Assembly: GCF_002105155.1 (NCBI RefSeq)
Contig: NW_019028994.1
Location: 62,001 to 126,000, forward strand
Reading direction: 5' to 3'
From: Lobosporangium transversale
Taxonomy: Eukaryota; Mortierellomycota; Mortierellomycetes; Mortierellales; Mortierellaceae
DNA length: 64,000 bases
Shown: piece after piece, positions 56,710 through 64,000 of the stretch
How positions within the stretch are numbered: the stretch's first letter is position 1
Layout: each line of letters begins with the position of its first letter
The notes under the pieces: generated by a model
Told to the model about the DNA's origin: nothing
Databases searched by the model: none
Seen by the model: only the letters and a program-made list of their open reading frames with translations
Translations under genes and position numbers: made by a program

Positions 56710-58748
56710 ATGCATCTGTTCAAGAGCAAGAAAAAACCTGAAGATCCTCTGGCTCCACCACAACCAACCTCTCCAGGCCGTGGATCCGATCGAGGTTCAT
56801 CCGTTAACGGTATGAGTATGGCACCTAGACCTGGCGGCCAACAGCAACAACAGGGGCAGCAAGCTCCCGCTCAAGGTCAAGTCCAAGGTCAAGGGCAGGG
56901 TCAGGGTCAGGGTCAGGGTCAGGGTCAGGGTCAGGGCCAGGGCCAGGGCCAGGGTCAGGGAGGATTTACAATGAGCATGAGTAACGGAAGTAACATCAGT
57001 AACATATCCAACGCTAACCTTAGTAATACTGGCTCGGGCAATAGCCCAAGGAACAACAACGCGGATCCAGTCCAACAACAACAGCAACAACAGCAGCAAT
57101 ACTACATGTCCCAACAGCCGCAACAACAGTTCTCTCAGCAATTGCATGCACCACCCTCTTCGCGGGAGAGCGATAATCTCTCGATCAATAACGGCATCCA
57201 GGGTGGACAACAAATACATCAACAACCATACCAGCAGCAACAGCATGGTTCTTATGGAAATGAGTCCATACTCAATTCGCAGACTGTTCAATATCCTTAT
57301 CAACAACAGCAGAATGATATGCAGAGCCAAGGATATACTGTACCTAATATGGACAATGCCGGAAATGGAGGATATGGCATGGATGGTGATCAACAACATC
57401 AATATCAACAGCAGCAGCAGCAACATATGGACATGAGTGGTGGAAATGGTCAGGATGGGTACTATGGCATGAATAACAACAACAATGGAAATCCCAATCC
57501 TGGTGGTTACGACGTGAATGCATTGACAAGTGCGACATTGAACCTATCAGGCCTTGGTGGCAACGGTGGCAACTATCAGAATGGCATGGACAATAACAAC
57601 ATCAATAATAACAATATGAACATGAACAACAATGGTCTTGCCAACGGTAATCCTATGAACAATGGTGGTAATAGCAACAATGATAGTAACAACAACTCTG
57701 GGGAGCTGGTTCTCTCAGCAGATGTACGCAAGCTTCAAGATGAAGTCTTGAGTTGGAAAAAGTCTCAAGAATCGTCTCAGGCCAAAGTGAACCAGTTACG
57801 AACGACGTTGACACAAAAGTCTCAGGAGAACCGGGAGCTCCATCAATCGCTGACACAAGTGACGCAGGATCGACTGAGACTTCAAGAGTTAGTACATAAG
57901 CGTGAGAAGGAGATGGATGAGCTTCGATCAAAGTATTTGAATGATGTCCGCCAGATCCGTGCTACAGATGACGACCATTCCACGATTGAGAACCGAGTCC
58001 GTGTGCTCCAGGCTGCCATCCTCCAATTAACTAAATCGTCTGCAGGTGACCGAGCTGCAAACTTGAATGTGGAGGAGGTACAGTTGCTTGTCAAGAAAAA
58101 GTACAAGTTTGGAAACACTCAACCTTATATCCTCAATATGTTCTTGGAAAAATACATCATGGATACTCTATTGGAGGAGGTTTTTAATGGACCACCTTTT
58201 TATGTCGGATTTGAACTATGCAAGGAGTATGGTGCGATCCATAAGTGGATGGTGGAAAACAATTTCCATGACCAGGCAGTTCGCTTCCGACAACAGTTAT
58301 GTTTCCTATCAGCCAGGGCACCGGTTGCTCAAGCATATGCAACTCAAGAGGCACAACGGATTGCTAAAGGGTTTGAAATTAAACTAGAGCGCCTGTACCA
58401 TAACTGGTCTGGACATCAAAAGGTATGATGAAGAAAGAAGTAGAAGAAAAAAAAAAGCTTAATATCCAAACAGCTTGAGATGATGCTAACAAGTTCATAT
58501 TTTTTTTTTTTTTTTTTTTGTAGGTGCTGGATATGGTGACGAAAGCTATTGAGCTTAGCTTGACGATGCGGAGTCAGAATGCAGAGATTGTAGCACAGGT
58601 GATTTCTAATGAGACAGACTTTGATCCTGAGCGGATGGTACCAGCACACAAGAGCAAGGAAGGTGGCAAGGTCAAGGTGTGCGTGATGCCATGCTTTGTT
58701 GACACGAATGGAGTGATCATTGGCAAGGCTAAAGTGTTTTGCGGATAA
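56710..58748 (+). CDS. Q/N-rich coiled-coil protein, fungal, function unknown
   Basis: Two exons are inferred, 56710-58422 and 58524-58748, giving 645 residues. I do not recognise the family. The start MHLFKSKKKPEDPLAPPQP was chosen because upstream in-frame codons translate a T tract. Residues ~45-330 are low complexity: a Gly-Gln dipeptide run (~57-83), then Gln- and Asn-rich segments of prion-like composition. A coiled coil spans ~335-425 (ADVRKLQDEVLSWKKSQESS, LRLQELVHKREKEMDELRSK). The C-terminal ~215 residues look globular and conserved, with EEVQLLVKKKYKF, FNGPPFYVGFELCKEYGAIH and CVMPCFVDTNGVIIGKAKVF. The last block crosses the intron in frame, which supports the model. It could be a scaffold or condensate-forming protein; that is inference. 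Confidence 0.75.
56874..56960 (+). repeat. GGTCAG hexanucleotide repeat coding Gly-Gln
   Basis: About fourteen tandem hexamers (GGTCAG, GGCCAG, GGTCAA variants) within the coiled-coil protein gene, read as a Gly-Gln dipeptide repeat. Being a multiple of three, length changes keep frame. Confidence 0.85.
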
Positions 58749-59095
58749 ATTTTAGAAAGAAAAAAGAAGAGTGAAAGAAAGAAAGAAAGAAAGAAAAACT
58801 TCCGAGCCAAATGTGGGGCAGACAATGCAAATTGCAGGCGTTATTTATACCGTGTGAATAATAAAAAGAAGATTCCGAAAGAAAGAAAGAAAAGATATTG
58901 TCAATGGCTATTTTCTAATATGTCAATGGATATATACACATGCTCCACTGTAGGTTATTCATCTTACATTATACCACATTGTGAACGAAATATGTGTATC
59001 AAAGTAATAGCTGTGGTGCTGTAGGCTACTCTCTGTGGTATGTTTCTGCGGCTGAGATGCCATCAGAAAAGTTTAATTTTCACAGAAAAGGAAAG

Positions 59096-59127
<32 letters not shown>

Positions 59128-59165
59128 GGCTCCTCTTCCTCATTGCTCCTCACTCACTTGTTCAC

Positions 59166-59196
<31 letters not shown>

Positions 59197-59251
59197 CTTC
59201 TTCTTCTTCCCACTTTCTCTCATCTCCATCGCAACTTCATTTTTCTTCTTC

Positions 59252-60239
59252 ATGGCAGCAAAGCAACAAGGTCAGATTCTATACCTTGGATCTACTGGAT
59301 CAAAGAATGGTCCTGGAGGATCCCTAAGCACTAGGCATGTCTTTTATATATATAATTGTTTTTTATTCATGATTAGATGAAAGGATTAACAAGCAGAATG
59401 GTTGAATGAATGAGTGTTCATTGAGGTTTACTTTCGCTAACCTTTTTTTTTTTTTTTTTTTTTTGTTGCTTAAATAAAGGTTTCAAAAACTTGCTCAAGC
59501 ACGCAACAGTGGTATCACGATTGTCAATCAACCTGTGGCAGGCGCAGACCCTGTCGGTGGTCGTGGACTAGGTCTTGGCTACAAAACAGGAACCTCCCCA
59601 TCAGGGCTAACGGGTCAACGTATTATTACAAATAACAAGCGAGGAGGGACAGGAATAGAAGCAGGAGCAGGAGTTAAAGGACTGTCTTTAACAGCCTCTG
59701 GGAAGGGTCTTCACACCCCTGGAGGACTGGCTAGAGCCATGCAGGAACGCGGAACAGGAGTAACGGATGAATTCCTGTTGGCGCCAGCTGTTGCTCTTGG
59801 GGGCTCGCCAGGCCATGAAGGCAGAAATGGAAAGAAAGGAGGGCCTGTTTCTAGAAATATCAAGGGTACCAGCAATCACCCTAATCATACTCAATCTAAT
59901 CGACACAAGGCGATGGTATTAGGAAATCGTCCTGGAAGGAAACAATCAGGAAAGAGCTCAAGTACATCGTCGTCATCATCAAGTCCACAGCTACAATCTA
60001 ACAAGAAAGAAAACGGTTTACAGCAACAGAAACAAAAACAAAAAGGAGCAAATGCTAGCAAGGCAACAGCAAAAGGAGCTGGGAAGGCTAAGGGTGCAAA
60101 ACCTGGAAAGCCCGATGTAAAGAGCCTGGATTCGGAATTGGATTCATATATGATGGCCAACAGCCATACAGCAGCAAGTCTACTTGACAATGATTTAGAC
60201 TCTTACATGGCAGAAAGATCAGAAGATGCATCCTGGTGA
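59252..60239 (+). CDS. CHTOP/FoP-domain-like RNA-binding adaptor
   Basis: Two exons are inferred, 59252-59334 and 59480-60239, giving 280 residues. Animal CHTOP links the TREX mRNA export complex and PRMT1. The N-terminal SLSTRFQKLAQARN matches the CHTOP SLNERF...ASARN region. The C-terminus holds the duplicated motif seen in FoP proteins: LDSELDSYMMANS and LDNDLDSYMAERS. The middle is basic and rich in Gly, Gln and Lys (RGLGLGYKTG, QQQKQKQKGANASKATAKG) with few RGG repeats, so arginine methylation is less obvious than in animals. The intron must use a GC donor (CACTAG then GCATGT) to keep frame. The next GT, four bases on, breaks it. The intron has a T tract before its AAAG acceptor. The function is inferred from motifs. 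Confidence 0.72.
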
Positions 60240-60665
60240 TTGCTTTTACTATTCTACCTATTTATCTACCTACCTACCTTCCTATCAACCAATCTATCAA
60301 GTTACCTCTCTTTTTCTTTTTGCTTTCCTTTTCTGGGACAAAGCATCGCATTACCGTCGCTAACGATTTAATATCCTCTTTTCCTGCTTGACGAAGGAAA
60401 GAGGGAGGATACATTTTTTAAAAATAAAACAATTCAAGTACGACAGATGTTCCTGAGTACAAAGACCCTTAAGCACGTTGACTCTCAATGTCTGTGCGAA
60501 TCAAATTGATCCAGCAATCCCATATTCAATAAAAATAGGCTTTTTGCATGTTAAGCTCCTTCTCCCATCTCCACGTTTTTCGACTGCCTCTTTCCTCTTT
60601 TTTGTCCATTCAGCTCTTGGTTCCGCTTTAAACCATCGCCAGCACTTTCAATAAAAAAAATAGAC
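60240..60665. other. CHTOP-like to BET1 spacer
   Basis: 426 bases; CTAC-type repeats near 60255-60280, no coding frame. Probably the CHTOP-like 3' end and the BET1 promoter. Confidence 0.5.
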
Positions 60666-60777
60666 ATGGCTTACAGCACACGGCAGAGGTAAATCGTGGA
60701 GTCGAAGAAAAAAAAAACTCCATCATAGACTGCAGAGATTCCCGATTCCATGTAGACTTTTAAACCCTCCTCTTTCA

Positions 60778-60809
<32 letters not shown>

Positions 60810-61572
60810 CCTAACGCAAACTCGTCCTTTCATGGAAATGTTTTTATAATAATTACTATATTAATAGGCAGCAAAATGCCTGGCAACGGAATCAACTTTT
60901 TGCTGAGAGCAACACACCATCATCATCAGGGCGAAGCACACCTTATGACCCAGCACGCATGTCGGACCGGGAATTACTTTCATTGGAAAGTCAAAACGAT
61001 GAGGAGCTTTCCGGATTGCATTCCAAGGTAGCAATGCTAAAGAAGGTACGACATGGAGTAGCAAAATGAGGACGATGTCTTTGAAGGAATGGAAAAAAAT
61101 AAGAAAAAGACGTTGGAACTATGGAGCGTGCTTTTACTGTTTTATATAATGCCCAAAGAAGAAGAAGAAAAAGGAATTAAGAAAAAAAAAAAACAACGAT
61201 TTTTTATTTTTTTTTTATTATGTTTGGTAGATCACAATGGACATTGGACAAGAAGTTCGTGATTCAACGACTTTCATTAGTGAATTGGTAAGGCTTTTAT
61301 TCTTCCTCTTTTATTTACTCAGGAATATATCTTTTAAGCAGAAGGGGGGTTCAATGAGCTTACGAATTCACCTTTGATCTATGTGTCTACGGGATGAATT
61401 TTCACTTTTAAAATAGGATCAAGACTTTGGACGGACAGGAGGATTATTGAACACAACGTATACACGACTAAAGGTCATGGCATCAACACAGAATGGTCGA
61501 TACATGTGCTATATGGTCTCATTTTGCATTTTCGTGTTTTTCTTTGCTTATTTCTTCATATACCGCCGTTAA
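60666..61572 (+). CDS. BET1: Qc-SNARE BET1
   Basis: Four exons are inferred: 60666-60688, 60868-61045, 61231-61287 and 61417-61572, giving 137 residues (yeast BET1 has 142). BET1 is the Qc-SNARE of the ER-to-Golgi fusion complex. The product starts MAYSTRQR, continues QQNAWQRNQLFAESNTPSSS, and carries the SNARE motif LESQNDEELSGLHSKVAMLK then ITMDIGQEVRDSTTFISEL and DQDFGRTGGLLNTTYTRLKV. A C-terminal anchor, MVSFCIFVFFFAYFFIYRR, ends the protein. The zero-layer Gln is likely in DIGQEV. All introns are GT-AG. Exon 1 is only 23 bases and too short for simple ORF scanning; it supplies the family N-terminus in frame. Its partner BOS1 is encoded at 16575-18195. Confidence 0.92.
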
Positions 61573-61895
61573 TTGCATATACATGTCTGTTAATTTGATG
61601 AATAAATATATTATATACAGATATACAAGCGGATAATTAAAGTGCAATGAAATGAACCATGCATATGCAAGAAAATAGGATGTTCTCCTGGCTACATATT
61701 CTAAGCTTAGACCATACGCCGTAATATTACCTTGCAGAGAGCAATTGAGTCTCGCGCCACCAAATTTATAGGCTCATTCTCATTGAAAGAGGAATGAGAA
61801 AGAGAATACATACTTGAAGTCTCTAATTTTTTTTTTTTTTTCTATTTTCTTTATTTATTTTTTTTTATTTTTGCCTCCAAGTAGTTTGTTTATTA
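61573..61895. other. Spacer between convergent BET1 and SEN54
   Basis: 323 bases, A/T-rich, with a T tract at 61829-61841. Probably both 3' ends. No gene seen. Confidence 0.5.
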
Positions 61896-62608
61896 TTATG
61901 GAGCAGTTCTGATATTAAACATGTTAATAAAAGAGACCTGACCACCATCAACAACTGCAAACAGAACTTTGGGCCATTCTGGTGCGATTTTCTTCTTTTT
62001 TTCTTTATCAGATTTGGATCCAGTAGTAGTAGTAGTAGTGGTGGTGGTGGTGGTAGTAGCAGTAGCTACTGTTGTAGGTGTAGTGGTGGTGGTAGTAGCG
62101 AGAGTAGTAGCAGGAGTAGTAGCAGGAGTAAGAGTAGTGGAAGTGGTAGCGGGAGTAGCTGCAGTAGTGGTAGTAGGTGTTGTAGTAGTAGATGTAACGA
62201 TAGCAGTATTGCTCGCCAAAACATCTCGAGATATGACCTCTTCCTGCGCTGGATCTGGTTGACCACTCATCATACCCTTTAGTTCATCAAGAGAAGGCAA
62301 GGAAGCATCAGCGTGGACAACGACAACTCGATAATCTGGAATACCTGGTTGTCGCTTCTTAAAAGTACCCGCAGGTTTGTAAACATCAAAATCAATTCTA
62401 TGATTTCCATTGATATCTATGGTGTCTTGGTTACCACTGACTGTGGAATGAGTCCGTTTTTCTGAATGAGTAGGAGCAGAAGCTGGAGCACGAGCAGGAT
62501 CAAGAGCAGGATCAGAAGTAGGTGTCTGTTGGACAAGGCGCATCGTGGGTATAATCTGTAGTTTCTGTAAAATCTGATCTAGGAGTTATTTAATGAGGAA
62601 AAAACGTT

Positions 62609-62648
<40 letters not shown>

Positions 62649-63693
62649 AAAGATAAAATAAATTAAAATAAATAAAATAAGAGGAATAATGCTTTACTGT
62701 AAGACAGCTGATCGTTGTGAGCAACAAGAGGTCGGCTAGAGGGACTATTCCAGATAGTTGGGATGGATCCCAATCTCAGCCCTAGCCCGACAATGCTTGT
62801 TATTGCTCCTCTCCATGATGCAGTAAAATAGTTCCAGAATAATGACCACCATTTCAAAACGCTTGTCCAGGGCCTTATGAGCGCTTGGCTTTGTGATTTT
62901 AGCTTATCCTGAGCTCCAGATCCACGTACATGGCTATCATAGGTCCCAGGTCTAATGACAATAAAGCCCAGTCGCTTAAGATATGCATATGTGATGTATC
63001 TATCCATTGCTATTGAGGCATTGTTCTTGCGCTCTTTCCCTGAAACAGTCTGTTGAGCTTGAGCTTGAGCTTGAGCCTGTGAGAGATAGACATTCCACAT
63101 CTGCTGCACAGTCATATTATTGCCATGATAGTCAACCAAGAATGATCCACGATCGACAAGATAAAGTGCCTCTTCTGGATAGAGATAGATTTGCCCATGT
63201 AGAGTATGTCCCATGCTCACAAAATGCGTCCCTCTATTTACTGTCAACCTGAACAAACCAAGCCCCGGGTCGTAGACAGCACAGGAAAATGTCCGTCTAT
63301 TTTAAAGAGAAGAGTGTTACTAAAAAAAAAAAAAAAAATAAAGATCTCAGAACGTTATTATATGGTAATATTTCGTTCCGAATCTACTTACTCAGCAGCA
63401 TGACGCTCTTCAGAAAGAACTTGAAAGTAGGCGTCAAGTTTCTCTTCAAGTAAAGCTGGGTTCTGGGACTCTTTGCCTTGCTTACTTGGTAGAGCTTGTG
63501 AAGATGAAGCATCCTTGCCTCTGTTAGAAAAGAACTGTTAGACATAAACGGCTCAGAAAAAGAAAAGAAATAAAAAAATAATAAATAAATAAAATCATTT
63601 GAGTGATATGGAGATGATGTACCCTTTGGAGCCGCTCAGAAGGGTACGAAAGTCTGGATGTTGGTCATTGTCGTCCTGATCCGCTGCATCCAT
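61896..63693 (-). CDS. SEN54: tRNA-splicing endonuclease subunit SEN54
   Basis: Four exons are inferred: 63623-63693, 63392-63520, 62698-63296 and 61896-62578, giving 493 residues. SEN54 is a structural, non-catalytic subunit of the tRNA intron endonuclease and partners SEN2. Family blocks appear in order. CAVYDPGLGLFRLTVNRGTH is followed by EEALYLVDRGSFLVDY near residue 110, then AMDRYITYAYLKRLGFIVIR near 165-180. The C-terminus has HRIDFDVYKPAGTFKKRQPG and then PDYRVVVVHADASLPS. It ends WPKVLFAVVDGGQVSFINMF, the usual final strand. The third intron has adjacent T and A tracts. The C-terminal part contains a Thr/Ala/Pro low-complexity insert (~440-465) encoded by ACT/GTA triplets. A CACGTG lies 61 bases upstream. 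Confidence 0.92.
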
Positions 63694-64000
63694 GCTAATG
63701 AATTATAGAATGAGCTGCGCCTTGCGGTGAGCACAGGGTTGATCAATTAATATCACGTGCAAAATTTTACCCACAGACGTTTTTTCATCATTGCATGTCT
63801 GTGCCTGAACTTTTATTTTTTAATTTGGTGGCGCACATACCGTTGGACAGGGATCTGACATTGATCATTTGGGCCAAGCAAGAGCTTTTTTTTGGAGTAA
63901 CATTGGGGGAATTGTTATACTAAAGAACCTAATCTAAAGCCAAGTAGTATTTCCAACCTGTGGGATGCATGGAGATCTCCCGATCTTTCTAAGGAAAGGA
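63694..64000. other. SEN54 upstream region to window edge
   Basis: About 300 bases of promoter-like sequence with no coding frame that I can support. Contains a CACGTG at 63754-63759. Confidence 0.5.
63754..63759. promoter_or_regulatory. CACGTG site upstream of SEN54
   Basis: ATCACGTGCA lies 61 bases upstream of the SEN54 ATG. Regulatory role inferred from position. Confidence 0.35.

Noticed and set aside
1-64000. CRISPR array, integrated virus or prokaryotic mobile element
   Set aside because: No spaced direct repeats, integrase, transposase or capsid-like frames were found; repeats seen are simple microsatellites.
1-64000. tRNA or rRNA genes
   Set aside because: No cloverleaf with A/B boxes or rRNA-like stretch stood out by eye; a covariance-model scan would be decisive and could not be run.

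Overview
This window is nuclear DNA from a filamentous, early-diverging fungus. The best fit is Mucoromycota, probably Mortierellomycotina. That is inferred from short spliceosomal introns, fungal genes (class IV chitin synthase, PRM1, MID1, TAP42) and a decayed ARM/NACHT/pentapeptide/WD40 gene of a kind I recall as common in Mortierella-like genomes. No prokaryotic operons, CRISPR arrays, rRNA or tRNA genes were seen. Dozens of poly-A/poly-T tracts sit in introns and between genes and stop at exon borders.

Layout, left to right. 1-540 (-): 5' end of TAP42. 879-2381 (+): COX10. 2518-3476 (+): CZIB zinc protein. 3816-5675 (+): PRM1. 5676-7132: no intact gene, only an ORF remnant. 7133-10047 (-): ROGDI/RAV2. 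10218-11702 (-): single-pass membrane protein. 11703-14297: no gene seen. 14298-16148 (+): MBOAT lysophospholipid acyltransferase ALE1. 16575-18195 (-): BOS1/membrin SNARE. 19036-20547 (+): unknown membrane protein. 21003-21461 (-): HIG1-domain protein. 21811-24882 (-): ferric-reductase-like protein. 24883-27363: no gene seen. 27364-29319 (-): metallo-beta-lactamase-fold hydrolase. 29897-35305 (-): broken NACHT/WD40 STAND gene. 35644-37752 (+): MID1. 38780-41036 (+): NEM1. 41387-46270 (-): FAP1/NFX1-type protein. 46977-51427 (-): class IV chitin synthase. 53564-54463 (-): secreted four-repeat protein. 56710-58748 (+): Q/N-rich coiled-coil protein. 59252-60239 (+): CHTOP-like protein. 60666-61572 (+): BET1 SNARE. 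61896-63693 (-): SEN54.

This is mostly a run of unrelated housekeeping genes, each with its own promoter. Recurring themes are ER-Golgi traffic and lipids (BOS1, BET1, ALE1, NEM1), mitochondria (COX10, HIG1 protein), and the cell surface (chitin synthase, MID1, PRM1, the mucin-like protein, the secreted repeat protein). Exon models were built by hand from GT/AG (twice GC/AG) sites that keep frame and restore family-like protein sequence; they have not been checked against transcripts. I found no clear new multi-gene system. The most interesting items are the decayed STAND gene, the secreted repeat family, a reductase with extra membrane helices inside its NAD(P)H domain, two GC-AG introns, an ATG-only first exon, and CACGTG sites that cluster close to start codons.
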